Below, one piece after another: positions 1-7,785 of a stretch of 64,000 nt of DNA. The first letter of the stretch is position 1, and every line of letters begins with the position of its first letter. The stretch is from Brachybacterium ginsengisoli (GTDB lineage: Bacteria; Actinomycetota; Actinomycetes; Actinomycetales; Dermabacteraceae). The DNA is taken from positions 3,348,001 to 3,412,000 of the forward strand of contig NZ_CP023564.1 in NCBI RefSeq assembly GCF_002407065.1. Reading direction: 5' to 3'. The notes beneath the pieces were generated by a model. The model had not been told where the DNA came from and made no database searches. It worked only from the letters and a program-made list of their open reading frames with translations. A program made the translations under genes and the position numbers.

Positions 1-69
1 GGCCTGCTGCGGCGTGACCTTCGCACGGCGCGACATGAGGAACTCGCGCACCTCTGATCGATTGTCCAT
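1..69 (-). CDS. N-terminus of an XRE-type helix-turn-helix regulator (partial)
   Basis: Only the first 23 codons are in the window, read on the minus strand from an ATG at 67-69; the gene runs off the left edge. The peptide begins MDNRSEVREFLMSRRAKVTP. This resembles the opening of the actinobacterial XRE regulators with an MmyB-like ligand-binding C-terminal domain, which often begin with an RxEVREFLxSRRAxxTPxxAG pattern. It is divergent from the alcohol dehydrogenase at 206, and such regulators are frequently found facing an oxidoreductase gene, so control of that neighbour is plausible. The fragment is too short for domain proof. Confidence 0.6.
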   Translation of the reverse strand, partial: MDNRSEVREFLMSRRAKVTPQQA

Positions 70-205
70 GTCGCCACGATAGGACTCCCGGCCCGCGCCC
101 GAGGTGCCCTGCGGGTACACCCCACGGCAGGAACTCCCCGTCGGCCGCGGAAGGGCGTTGCATGGTCCCCGTCCCCGACACCGTCCTGCAGCAAGGAGCA
201 TCATC

Positions 206-1228
206 ATGCGCGCAGTCATCATGCACGCCCCCGGCGACGTCCGCGTCGAGGAGCGCGAGGACCCCCGGATCGTCGAGCCGACGGACGCCGTGATCCGCCT
301 GGCCGCCACCTGCATCTGCGGCTCGGACCTGTGGCCGTACCGCGGCGCGGACCAGCCCGAGGACCAGCACATGGGCCACGAGTACGTGGGAGTCGTCGAG
401 GAGATCGGCTCGGCCGTGGCCACCCTCGAGGTGGGCGACTTCGTGGTCGGATCCTTCGTCATCTCCTGCGGCGAGTGCGGGATCTGCCGCGAGGGCCACC
501 CCAGCCGCTGCGTGCACGCCGTGTTCGTCGACGGCGCGATCGGCACCCAGGCCGAGCGGGCCCGCATCCCCTTCGCCGACGGCACCCTCGTGAAGACCCC
601 GGGCATGCCCGACGCCGATCTCGTCCCCTCCCTGCTCGCCGCCTCGGACGTGCTGGGCACCGGCTGGTTCGCAGCCGACGCCGCCCAGGCCGGCCCCGGC
701 CGGATCGTCGCGGTGGTGGGCGACGGCGCGGTGGGCCTGATGGGCGTGCTGGCCGCGCGACAGATGGGCGCCGAGCGCATCATCGTCTTCAGCCGTCACG
801 CCGACCGTCAGGCGCTCGCCCGCGAGTACGGCGCGACCGACATCATCGAGGCCCGCGGCGACGAGGGGGTGGCCGCGCTCGAGGAGCTCACCGGAGGGCT
901 CGGCGCCCACTCGACGATCGAGGCCGTGGGCACCCAGGAGGCGATGATGCAGGCGATCCGTGCGACCCGCCCCGGCGGCTCGATCGGGTTCGTGGGCGTC
1001 TCGCACGACGTCGAGATCCCCGGCGGCGAGCTGTTCTTCTCCGCCGTGCACCTCCACGGCGGTCCCGCCCCGGTGCGCCGCTACCTGCCCGAGCTCATCG
1101 ACCTCATCTGGCGGCGCGAGATCGACCCGGGCACGGTCTTCGACCTCACGCTGCCACTGGCCGAGGCCGCCGAGGGCTACCGCGCGATGGACGAGCGCCG
1201 CGCCACGAAGGTGCTGCTCACCGTGTGA
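206..1228 (+). CDS. Zinc-dependent alcohol dehydrogenase (MDR superfamily)
   Basis: A 340-residue medium-chain dehydrogenase/reductase, the usual length. Catalytic zinc ligands are visible as Cys38 (CICGSD) and the GHE motif at 57-59. Four structural-zinc cysteines lie at 88, 91, 94 and 102. The Rossmann glycine motif (VVGDGAVGLMG) is near residue 170. It should oxidise an alcohol or reduce an aldehyde with NAD(P); the substrate cannot be read. The ATG at 206 is chosen because AAGGAG lies just upstream at 193-198 and homology begins there (MRAVIMHAPG); an upstream in-frame ATG at 104 would add 34 unrelated residues. Its end overlaps the convergent flavoprotein gene by 11 nt. Confidence 0.88.
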   Translation: MRAVIMHAPGDVRVEEREDPRIVEPTDAVIRLAATCICGSDLWPYRGADQPEDQHMGHEYVGVVEEIGSAVATLEVGDFVVGSFVISCGECGICREGHPSRCVHAVFVDGAIGTQAERARIPFADGTLVKTPGMPDADLVPSLLAASDVLGTGWFAADAAQAGPGRIVAVVGDGAVGLMGVLAARQMGAERIIVFSRHADRQALAREYGATDIIEARGDEGVAALEELTGGLGAHSTIEAVGTQEAMMQAIRATRPGGSIGFVGVSHDVEIPGGELFFSAVHLHGGPAPVRRYLPELIDLIWRREIDPGTVFDLTLPLAEAAEGYRAMDERRATKVLLTV

Positions 1229-2234
1229 TCCGGGCGGCGACCGCTGCGTCCGCGTCGGCCATCACGAGGGTGCCGTGGATGTTCGCCCCGGCGAAGGCGC
1301 CTCCGGCGGCCGCGGCCCCGACCTGCAGCATGGGGTCCGCGGCGTTGCCGGCGACCCACACCCCGGGAACGCCCGAGACCCCCGCGAAGGAGGTGGGGAT
1401 CCTCTGCCCCATCCCGCCGCCCAGGTCCTCGACCTCGAGCCCGAGGCCCTCGAGCCCGTCGAGGCGCGGGGCGAGGACGCTCGCGACGACGAGCGCGTCG
1501 CGCGCGACGAGCTCGCCGTCCGCGAGCCGCACTCCGGCGAGGCCGCCGTCCGCGTCCGCGACGATCTCCTGGATCGGGGACTCCACGACGGCGATCCCGA
1601 GGGCCCCGAAGCGCTCGCGGGTCTCGGCGTCGATCTCGACCCCGGCGGCGAAGACGGTGATGTCCTCGCTCAGCGCGCGGAACATGAGGGCCTGGTGGAA
1701 GGACGCGGCCCGCGTGGCGATCACACCGATCGCCTGGTCGCGGACCTCCCAGCCGTGGCAGAAGGGGCAGTGCACGAGGCCGTGGCCCCAGTGCTGCGCG
1801 AGGCCCGGGATCTCCGGCAGCTCGTCGCGCACCCCGCTCGCGAGGAGCAGGCGACGCGCGGTGAGGGTGCGGCCGTCGGCGAGCGCGACCTCGAAGCGCA
1901 GGTCGCCGTCGGCCGACGGGTCCAGCGCCCGCGCCGAGGCGACCTCGCCGGCGACGACCAGCCCGCCGTACTGGCGCACCTCGTCCCGGCCGCGGGCGAG
2001 GTACTCCGCGGGAGGGGTCCCCTCGTTGCCGAGCAGTCCGTGGATGCCCTCGGCCGGGGCGTTGCGCGGGGTGCCGGAGTCGATCACGACGACGCTGCGA
2101 CGGGAGCGGGCGAGCATCAGCGCACCGTTCAGCCCGGCGGCGCCGCCGCCGATCACGGCGACGTCGACGAGGGTCTCGGGCAGCGGGTCGCCGGAGGGGG
2201 CAGGAGTGTCGGACGAAGCAGGGGTGCGGGTCAT
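1218..2234 (-). CDS. Thioredoxin reductase-like FAD/NAD(P) oxidoreductase
   Basis: A 338-residue class II pyridine nucleotide-disulfide oxidoreductase-like protein. The FAD-binding GGGAAG motif is at 29-34, after an N-terminal extension of about 20 residues. A CPFC redox pair is at Cys156/Cys159 (HCPFCHGWE), a second nucleotide-binding region follows, and a GNAADPMLQV-type C-terminal FAD contact is present. It probably passes electrons from NAD(P)H to a disulfide or small acceptor in the cytosol. CPFCHG proteins differ from canonical TrxB (CATCDG), so a specialised role is likely. It is divergent from the cupin regulator at 2316 with 81 nt between starts, making local control by that regulator plausible. 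Confidence 0.82.
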   Translation of the reverse strand: MTRTPASSDTPAPSGDPLPETLVDVAVIGGGAAGLNGALMLARSRRSVVVIDSGTPRNAPAEGIHGLLGNEGTPPAEYLARGRDEVRQYGGLVVAGEVASARALDPSADGDLRFEVALADGRTLTARRLLLASGVRDELPEIPGLAQHWGHGLVHCPFCHGWEVRDQAIGVIATRAASFHQALMFRALSEDITVFAAGVEIDAETRERFGALGIAVVESPIQEIVADADGGLAGVRLADGELVARDALVVASVLAPRLDGLEGLGLEVEDLGGGMGQRIPTSFAGVSGVPGVWVAGNAADPMLQVGAAAAGGAFAGANIHGTLVMADADAAVAARITR

Positions 2235-2315
2235 GGCGGGTCCTCTCGGAGGCTAAGGCGGTGCGTTCACCCCAATCCTGGACCTTCCTTGCCGCCATCG
2301 CATACCATCTTGCCC

Positions 2316-2882
2316 ATGACGCAAGACATCGGTGAGGTCGAGGGACTTGTCCGGCAACGCCTGCGTGCGCTGCGTCTCGCGCAGGGGCTCTCCCTCGCCG
2401 AGCTCGCCGCCCGCGCCCATCTCAGCCAGTCCACGCTCTCCCGGATCGAGAACGGGCAGCGGCGCCTGGCACTGGACCAGCTGGTCACGCTCGCCCGCGC
2501 CCTGGACACCGGACTCGACGAGCTGGTGGAGAGCCAGGAGGAGCGGGTGGTCTCCAATGCGGAGACCGACCACGCGCTGGACTCCCTGCGCTGGCGGGTG
2601 CGCCGCTCCCCCGACGTCGTGATGCTGCGTCGGCGCGTGACCGGCCCGCCGCCGGAGCCCTCCCGGATGCGGGCTCATGCCGGTCGGGAATGGCTGGTGG
2701 TCCTCTCCGGCACCCTCACGCTGCTGCTGGGCGATCGCCGCCACCGCGTGGAGGCGAACCAGAGCGCCGAGTTCGACACGATGGTCCCCCACGCCTTCGG
2801 CGCCGAGGGCGGCCCGGTGGACGTGCTCATGATGGTGGACCGTGCCGCACGGCGCGGCCATCGTGACGACGACGACTCCTGA
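2316..2882 (+). CDS. XRE-family regulator with C-terminal cupin domain
   Basis: A 188-residue protein. Residues about 10-65 form a Cro/CI-type helix-turn-helix (LRLAQGLSLAELAARAHLSQ, then STLSRIENGQR), and residues about 110-180 form a cupin barrel (HAGREWLVVLSGTLTLLLGD). This HTH-cupin architecture is common in regulators that bind a small effector and control an adjacent gene. Its divergent neighbour is the flavoprotein at 2234. No ribosome-binding site precedes the ATG; instead TACCAT at 2303-2308 lies 7 nt upstream of it, the arrangement expected for a leaderless transcript. Confidence 0.85.
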   Translation: MTQDIGEVEGLVRQRLRALRLAQGLSLAELAARAHLSQSTLSRIENGQRRLALDQLVTLARALDTGLDELVESQEERVVSNAETDHALDSLRWRVRRSPDVVMLRRRVTGPPPEPSRMRAHAGREWLVVLSGTLTLLLGDRRHRVEANQSAEFDTMVPHAFGAEGGPVDVLMMVDRAARRGHRDDDDS

Positions 2883-2979
2883 GGCGCTCCCCTGGGTCGC
2901 CGCGCACCGGAGCTTCGTGCGGCGGGGCCAGCTCGCGCAGGTCACCCCCACCGCCTGAGGCCGGCCGGGCCACCCGAGC

Positions 2980-4101
2980 TCAGCCGACCGACGTCCTCGC
3001 TCCCAGCCAGGGGGCGAGGACGTCCTCCGTGCCGAGCCAGGGCATGAGGCCCGCCTCCCACTCCGACTCGGTGAGCAGGCTGCGCGCGAAGGCGCCCCGC
3101 ACCCGCTCCGGGTCCTCGGCCTCCACCCCGGTGATCACGAGATGGGTGGTGGGCAGATCGCGCCCCGCCCGCCACACGGCACCGACCGACACCTGACCGC
3201 CGGCGCCGTCCCACTGGCAGATGCTGTCGGGACGGTCGGGCACCCAGAAGTGACCGCGGGCCCGGAGCCTGCCGCCGCCGAGCTGCTCGATGTTCTCCAG
3301 CAGTCGCCGCGGGTGGAACGGCCGGTCGGAGGAGAGGTCGAGGGTCCAGGTGCCGTGCTCCGTGGGCCCGCCGTAGGGCTCGACGTATCGCGCATCGCGC
3401 CGACGCAGCGCCAGCAGATGGTCCAGCCGACCGCTCAGCACCCGGGACAGCGGCAGGGCGTAGAGGTCGGTGACGAGCTCCTGCTCGGGAGCACGGAGAT
3501 GCTCGACGAGCTCCGCTCCGGCCGAGTCCGGCTCGCCGACCAGGACGATCCGGTCGGAGTACTCGAGCTGCGCGGCGAGCGCCTCGCCGACGCTGCGCTC
3601 ATCGCCGGAGGCCCACTGGAGCCCCCGCTCGGCCAGGGTGTCGTCGCCCAGGAGATCATGGAGGGCGTCGTCCGCAGAGGCGACGGCGAGCGCAGGCGCC
3701 AGGTGCCAGGCGTCCTGGTGCGGGCGCAGGGTGCCGGCGACCACGGAGGGGTCGGCGCTGATCGGGGGGCCGAGCAGGATGCCCGCCACCTGCCGCGCCT
3801 CCGCGAGCCGGGCGAGGGTGGGGACCGCGTCCTCGCGCATCGCGCAGGAGACGCAGGGGTGATCGAGCTCGACCAGCTCGTCCTCGATCACGCCGTCGGC
3901 CGCGACCACGATCCGGCGCAGGGCGGCGGAGTCCTCGTCGACCTCGTAGCGCAGGGCGAGGACGTCGGCGGCGTCGAGCAGCAGGCCGCCGATCAGGGCG
4001 TCACGCAGCACGGGTTCGACGGCGGTGACCACGGCCACCGGGACGGAATACCCCGGACCCGCAAGTGGTTGAAGACGATCAGACGAAGGGGTGTCGGACA
4101 C
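2980..4101 (-). CDS. COG0523 (CobW/YciC-like) metallochaperone-family protein, P-loop absent
   Basis: A 373-residue protein with the CobW C-terminal domain (about 235-373) and a CxxC pair (Cys83/Cys86, HPCVSCAM) in the place of the CxCC metal motif of COG0523 GTPases. The N-terminus reads VPVAVVTAVEPVLRDALIGG where the family normally has GxxGxGKT, so no Walker A motif is visible and GTPase activity is doubtful. The GTG at 4099-4101 is preferred because GGAAGG lies 9 nt upstream; an ATG at 4152 would translate through the Zur-like box. It faces the zinc-independent ribosomal protein genes, which points to a role under zinc starvation. Confidence 0.8.
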   Translation of the reverse strand: MSDTPSSDRLQPLAGPGYSVPVAVVTAVEPVLRDALIGGLLLDAADVLALRYEVDEDSAALRRIVVAADGVIEDELVELDHPCVSCAMREDAVPTLARLAEARQVAGILLGPPISADPSVVAGTLRPHQDAWHLAPALAVASADDALHDLLGDDTLAERGLQWASGDERSVGEALAAQLEYSDRIVLVGEPDSAGAELVEHLRAPEQELVTDLYALPLSRVLSGRLDHLLALRRRDARYVEPYGGPTEHGTWTLDLSSDRPFHPRRLLENIEQLGGGRLRARGHFWVPDRPDSICQWDGAGGQVSVGAVWRAGRDLPTTHLVITGVEAEDPERVRGAFARSLLTESEWEAGLMPWLGTEDVLAPWLGARTSVG

Positions 4102-4123
4102 GCGGACCAACCTTCCGGCTTGA

Positions 4124-4138
4124 CGATAATGATTCTCA
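4124..4138. promoter_or_regulatory. Zur-like operator between the COG0523 gene and the ribosomal protein operon
   Basis: The sequence CGATAATGATTCTCA is a 7-1-7 inverted repeat (GATAAT / ATTCTC around a central G). It matches the general Fur-superfamily pattern TGAnAATnATTnTCA used by actinobacterial Zur. It lies 23 nt from the GTG of the COG0523 gene and 20 nt from the L28 ATG, so one site could repress both directions. Zur is assigned from the regulated genes; the box alone cannot exclude another Fur paralogue. Confidence 0.75.
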
Positions 4139-4157
4139 ATAGGTAATCTCACCGCTC

Positions 4158-4394
4158 ATGTCGCAACGCTGTCAAGTCACCGGGACCGCGCCGAGCTTCG
4201 GCAAGCAGGTCTCCCACTCCCACCGCCGCACCTCGCGGCGCTTCACCCCGAACATCCAGCACAAGCGGTTCCACGTCCCCTCGCTGGGGCGCACCATCCG
4301 CCTACGGGTCTCCGCGAGAGGCCTGCGCATCATCGATCGCCGCGGCATCGAGGCCGTGGTGGCCGAGATCCTCGCTCGCGGCGAGAAGCTCTGA
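4158..4394 (+). CDS. rpmB: 50S ribosomal protein L28, zinc-independent paralogue
   Basis: A 78-residue L28 ([20 protein letters not shown], then [12 protein letters not shown]). The zinc-type L28 carries two CxxC pairs; here only one cysteine (Cys5) remains, so the protein cannot form the zinc ribbon. Under zinc limitation such C-minus paralogues replace the zinc-binding version in the ribosome and free the metal. It is the first gene of the L28-L33-S14-L31-L36 run and starts 20 nt from the Zur-like box. No good Shine-Dalgarno precedes the ATG, so leaderless initiation is possible. Confidence 0.93.
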   Translation: MSQRCQVTGTAPSFGKQVSHSHRRTSRRFTPNIQHKRFHVPSLGRTIRLRVSARGLRIIDRRGIEAVVAEILARGEKL

Positions 4395-4411
4395 CCCGAA
4401 GGAGAGAACCC

Positions 4412-4579
4412 ATGACGAAGAAGACCGACGCACGCACCACCGTCGCGCTGCGCTCGACCGCCGGCACCGGCTTCACCTACATGACCACCAAGAACCGCCG
4501 GAACACGCCGGACCGCCTGGTCATGCGCAAGTTCGACCCGCTGCTGCGGGCCGTGGTCGAGTTCCGCGAGGACCGCTGA
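4412..4579 (+). CDS. rpmG: 50S ribosomal protein L33, zinc-independent paralogue
   Basis: A 55-residue L33 ([20 protein letters not shown], later [19 protein letters not shown]). All four zinc-ligand cysteines of the C-plus form are missing. GAAGGAGAG lies upstream of the ATG, which begins 17 nt after the L28 stop. Its last base is the first base of the S14 start codon, so the two are translationally coupled. Confidence 0.93.
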   Translation: MTKKTDARTTVALRSTAGTGFTYMTTKNRRNTPDRLVMRKFDPLLRAVVEFREDR

Positions 4580-4884
4580 TGGCCAAGACGTCGAAGATCG
4601 CCGCCGACGCCCGACGCCGACGGATCGTGGCCCAGCACGCCGAGCAGAGGCTCGCCCTCAAGCGCACCCTCAAGGACCCGACCGCCTCCCTGGCGGAGAA
4701 GGTCCAGGCCCAGCGCTCGCTGCAGCGCCTCCCCCGGGACGCGAGCCCCACCCGCCTGCGCAACCGCGACATGGTCGACGGCCGTCCTCGCGGGTTCCTG
4801 CGCGCCGTGGGGCTCTCACGGGTGCGCTTCCGCGAGATGGCGCACCGCGGTGAGCTGCCGGGCGTGACGAAGTCCAGCTGGTGA
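4579..4884 (+). CDS. rpsN: 30S ribosomal protein S14, zinc-independent (long) form
   Basis: A 101-residue S14 of the long, cysteine-free type ([20 protein letters not shown], with [20 protein letters not shown] and a KSSW end). The short zinc-binding S14 has about 61 residues and a CxxC..CxxC ribbon; this one has no cysteine. It starts at a TGATG overlap with the L33 gene. In several actinobacteria this form is Zur-repressed and expressed when zinc is scarce. Confidence 0.94.
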   Translation: MAKTSKIAADARRRRIVAQHAEQRLALKRTLKDPTASLAEKVQAQRSLQRLPRDASPTRLRNRDMVDGRPRGFLRAVGLSRVRFREMAHRGELPGVTKSSW

Positions 4885-4927
4885 GCGCGTCGCAGAGCAC
4901 GCCGCCGACCCCTCGAGAGGATCACCC

Positions 4928-5242
4928 ATGAAACCGATCATCCACCCGGAGTACCGACCCGTCGTCTTCCGTGACGCGAGCGCCGGATTCTCCTTCCTCA
5001 CCCGCTCCACCCGCAGCTCCGCACAGACGGTGACCTGGGAGGACGGCCACGACTACCCCGTGATCGACGTGGAGGTCTCCTCCGCCTCGCACCCCTTCTA
5101 CACCGGGCGCGCCACCGTGCTCGACACCGCCGGGCGCGTGGAGAAGTTCCGCCGCCGCTACGGGCGGGCCGACACATCGGCCGCAGGAGCCGACGGCGCC
5201 GCCGACCCGGCCGCCGCAGCACAGGCAGGCGGCGCGCGATGA
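4928..5242 (+). CDS. rpmE2: 50S ribosomal protein L31 type B, first of three paralogues
   Basis: A 104-residue L31B ([51 protein letters not shown]). The CxxC of zinc-type L31 is absent. Residues about 84-104 form an Ala/Gly-rich tail not found in the copy at 6348. GAGAGGATC precedes the ATG. The stop overlaps the L36 start as ATGA, so L31 and L36 are coupled. Confidence 0.92.
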   Translation: MKPIIHPEYRPVVFRDASAGFSFLTRSTRSSAQTVTWEDGHDYPVIDVEVSSASHPFYTGRATVLDTAGRVEKFRRRYGRADTSAAGADGAADPAAAAQAGGAR

Positions 5243-5364
5243 AGGTCCGCAGCTCGTTGCGCTCCCTCATCGCCAAGCCGGGCGCCCAGGTGGTGCGCCG
5301 CCGCGGCCGGATCTACGTGATCAACAAGAAGGACCCGCGCTTCAAGGGACGCCAGAAGGGCTGA
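5239..5364 (+). CDS. rpmJ: 50S ribosomal protein L36, zinc-independent form
   Basis: A 41-residue basic protein ([20 protein letters not shown], then [21 protein letters not shown]) typical of the C-minus L36. The cysteine/histidine zinc site of the 37-residue C-plus form is missing. It overlaps the L31 stop codon by 4 nt and ends the coupled ribosomal gene run. A large hairpin begins 17 nt after its stop and may act as the operon terminator. Confidence 0.93.
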   Translation: MKVRSSLRSLIAKPGAQVVRRRGRIYVINKKDPRFKGRQKG

Positions 5365-5381
5365 GGGAGCCCTGCTGGAGC

Positions 5382-5454
5382 ACGAAGATGTCGCCGCCTG
5401 AGGGACCTCGACACCGAAGACGGGTTGAGGTCACGCAGGCGGCGACATCTTCGT
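5382..5454. repeat. Large intergenic inverted repeat after the L36 gene
   Basis: Two perfect 19-nt arms (5382-5400 and 5436-5454, reading ACGAAGATGTCGCCGCCTG and its complement) enclose 35 nt. The loop contains a further 6-bp stem, GACCTC at 5404-5409 with GAGGTC at 5427-5432. There is no T-tract, so it could be a factor-assisted terminator or an mRNA 3' end stabiliser. It differs in length and core sequence from the 58-nt palindromes further along the window. Confidence 0.8.
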
Positions 5455-6009
5455 CGGCGCGGTCCCGCAGGCCGGGCCTGACCCGCAGGCCGGGTCTCAC
5501 CCGCAGGTCCGGCCGCGGCACCGATCCAGGCACTCTGCGCCGCCCCTCGCCGAGCCGCTCCATCACCTCCTCGACGACGCACCTGGTGACCCACCTCCCT
5601 CACCTTCGGGAAGAAAACCCTGGACGCCCCGGTTGAACTGCTGTAGCGTCGGCGGACCGCGGGTGAGAACCTGCCCCTCCGTTCGGGGCATCGCCACAAC
5701 TCCCTGCACGGCCATGACGGCCGAGCAGCAGCGAGCCGCCCGCGCACCCGAGGTATCGCCCCAGCGATCACCCGGTCCCTGCGTGCTCCGTGCCACGGAC
5801 ACCTGCCACGACGACAGGTCCGCACGGTCGGCACACATCGGAAGCCGCCCCGCCCCAGCGAGGCGCGGCCCACAGGATCGGCCCTCGGCCCGGCCAGCGA
5901 CCGCCCGCCACCGCGAGCGTCGCGCCACCCCGCGCACTCAGCGCACCCGGCTCCCGCCGGACACAGACATCATGTCGGCCCCCGTGCCGACCTCGAAGGA
6001 GCAAGAACC
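5455..6009. other. 555-nt gap without a convincing gene; possible long leader
   Basis: Several frames are open, but none has recognisable protein sequence. Positions 5467-5515 hold three degenerate copies of a CCCGCAGGCCGGG-like unit. A weak promoter candidate, TGGACG at 5621-5626 with TAGCGT at 5643-5648 (16-nt spacer), would give a leader of roughly 355 nt ahead of the gene at 6010. I see no Zur-like box here. Confidence 0.4.
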
Positions 6010-6252
6010 ATGCAGCACACAGCACAGAACACCAAGAGTCCGCAGCAGACCCACCTCGTCGTCATCCGCGACCAGAGCGCCGGCCTGCGCTACCTCACCC
6101 GGTCCCGCCGCACGTCGGCCCTCACCACCACCTGGAAGGACGGGAACATCTACCCCGTCATCGAGGTGGACCTGTCCTCGGCCGCGCATCTCGCGGCCTC
6201 GGGCGGGGCCGACGCCGCGCGCCGCGCGGAGCTCGCGGGCGCCGCGGCCTGA
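6010..6252 (+). CDS. Divergent L31-type ribosomal protein paralogue
   Basis: An 80-residue protein whose middle ([41 protein letters not shown]) aligns by eye with L31 type B ([31 protein letters not shown]). It lacks the N-terminal IHPxYRP segment and the C-terminal RxExFRRRY segment needed for typical ribosome contacts. AAGGAG lies 9 nt before the ATG. It may be a specialised L31, a regulator, or a decaying copy. The next L31 gene follows 95 nt later. Confidence 0.65.
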   Translation: MQHTAQNTKSPQQTHLVVIRDQSAGLRYLTRSRRTSALTTTWKDGNIYPVIEVDLSSAAHLAASGGADAARRAELAGAAA

Positions 6253-6309
6253 GCCGCCCCCGCACGGCGGGTCACAGACCTCGCCGTGCGGGAATATCTG
6301 GATCTCCTT

Positions 6310-6335
6310 CGTTGTTGATCATTCAGTCAACAACG
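6310..6335. promoter_or_regulatory. Inverted repeat abutting the ribosome-binding site of the third L31 gene
   Basis: CGTTGTTGA (6310-6318) and TCAACAACG (6327-6335) are perfect complements separated by 8 nt. The right arm abuts the Shine-Dalgarno GGAGGA at 6335-6340. It is A/T-richer than its surroundings. It could be a DNA operator or an RNA hairpin modulating translation; it does not resemble the Zur-like box at 4124. Confidence 0.6.
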
Positions 6336-6347
6336 GAGGAGATCCTC

Positions 6348-6620
6348 ATGCAGAAGAACATCCATCCCGACTACCGGCCCGTCGTCTTCCGCGACCACAG
6401 CGCCGGAACCGCCTTCCTCACCAACTCGACCCGCACCTCCTCGCGGACGATCACCTGGGAGGACGGCCAGGACTACCCGGTCATCGACGTCGAGGTCTCC
6501 TCGGCCTCGCACCCGTTCTGGACGGGACGCGCCGGGACGGTCGACACCGCCGGCCGCGTCGAGCGCTTCCGCCGCCGCTACGCGGACAAGATCGTCACGC
6601 CCCGCACCGTGACGGCCTGA
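6348..6620 (+). CDS. rpmE2: 50S ribosomal protein L31 type B, third paralogue
   Basis: A 90-residue, canonical-length L31B ([52 protein letters not shown]). No cysteines, hence zinc-independent. The ATG at 6348 follows GGAGGA. It is closer in sequence to the copy at 4928 than to the copy at 6010. Because it has full conserved ends and its own 5' inverted repeat, this may be the regularly used L31B while the 4928 copy is the starvation form; that division is inference. Confidence 0.92.
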   Translation: MQKNIHPDYRPVVFRDHSAGTAFLTNSTRTSSRTITWEDGQDYPVIDVEVSSASHPFWTGRAGTVDTAGRVERFRRRYADKIVTPRTVTA

Positions 6621-6629
6621 CCCGGGCCC

Positions 6630-7646
6630 TCAGCCCAGCACCGCGGCGAGGCGGGGCGCGAGCCGCTCGGCCATCACCCGGTACCCCTCCGGCGTGGGGT
6701 GCAGCAGATCGCCGAGCAGGTGCATCTCCTGCGTCGTGATGATCTCCGAGCCGTCGATGAGCGTGATCAGCGGGTCCTCCCGCTGCAGCACCTCGACGGC
6801 CTCGTGGATCTGGGCCCGGAGCTCCCGCTGGTCCTGCCCCGCGGAGTTCTTCAGCTCCTCGCGGTGCGGGCCGGCGGCGGTGGGGCTCATGACCACGATC
6901 GGGGCGTCGCTCAGGCGGCGCACGTGGTCCACGAAGCCGATCACCACCGGGGGGAGGCTGCGGGCGTTGAAGGTCCCGGCCCCGTACACGTTCGCCCCGA
7001 GGCACAGCGTGATGAGATCCGGCCCGGCCGCGCCGAGGGTGTCGGCCAGCGGCGGATCCAGCTGGCACTGCCCGGACATCCCCAGCGCCGTGAGCTCGTA
7101 GGAGTTCTGCGCGGCGACCAGGGCGGGCCAGGTGCCGGTCGGGCTGTCGGCCTGATTGCCCTGAGTGATCGAGCTGCCGTACACCGCCCAGCGCGGCCCG
7201 CGGGGTGCGGCCGGGGAGCAGCGGCTCGCCCCGTGGAGCACCGCCCGGTGCAGCACGGTCGGGGCGGAGTGGGGCAGCCACAGCTCCACCCGGCTCCCCC
7301 GGCCCGGCAGGTCGATCAGGTGTCGGATCCTGCCTCCGGCCTCGCGCGTCGCCACCAGTTCCCCGTCGACCAGCACGTCCACGCGCCGGGCGGCGTCGCC
7401 GTAGGCCTCCTCGGTGGTCAGCTCGAGCTCGAGCGCCGCCGCGTCGGTGTCCACCTCGAGGCGCACGCCGTTGGGGATCCGGGAGAGCTCGTCCATGTCG
7501 GCGGAGAGGATCCGCGCGAGGTGCTCGGGCCGCACCCGCCATGCCTGCTGCCCGCCCGCGACCTCGGTCCAGACCGCGGCCCCGTGCCACGCCTCCGGCA
7601 GCTCCCTCGGTGAGACGGCGAGGGCGGCGGCAGCGGGGTCGGTCAT
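6630..7646 (-). CDS. SGNH/GDSL-type hydrolase (esterase or deacetylase)
   Basis: A 338-residue two-part protein. Residues about 20-150 look like a beta-rich jelly-roll domain. Residues about 152-338 are an SGNH fold: nucleophile block YGSSITQG (about 156-163), block III GANVYG, and catalytic Asp/His in DLLHPTPEGY near the C-terminus. This arrangement matches carbohydrate esterase-like GDSL hydrolases. No signal peptide is seen, so it is probably cytosolic. The ATG at 7644-7646 follows AGGAG. It is divergent from the monooxygenase at 7786. The substrate is unknown. Confidence 0.8.
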   Translation of the reverse strand: MTDPAAAALAVSPRELPEAWHGAAVWTEVAGGQQAWRVRPEHLARILSADMDELSRIPNGVRLEVDTDAAALELELTTEEAYGDAARRVDVLVDGELVATREAGGRIRHLIDLPGRGSRVELWLPHSAPTVLHRAVLHGASRCSPAAPRGPRWAVYGSSITQGNQADSPTGTWPALVAAQNSYELTALGMSGQCQLDPPLADTLGAAGPDLITLCLGANVYGAGTFNARSLPPVVIGFVDHVRRLSDAPIVVMSPTAAGPHREELKNSAGQDQRELRAQIHEAVEVLQREDPLITLIDGSEIITTQEMHLLGDLLHPTPEGYRVMAERLAPRLAAVLG

Positions 7647-7785
7647 CGCAGGAGCTCCTGGCGGCGACGATGCCGCGGGACGGGGACGGTACGGCATCGG
7701 ATCGTACCGGCCGGCCCGCCCGGACCGCTCCTCGAGGACTACGGTGAGATCCTGCGCGATGCCCGTCGCGACCTGAGGAGATCCC

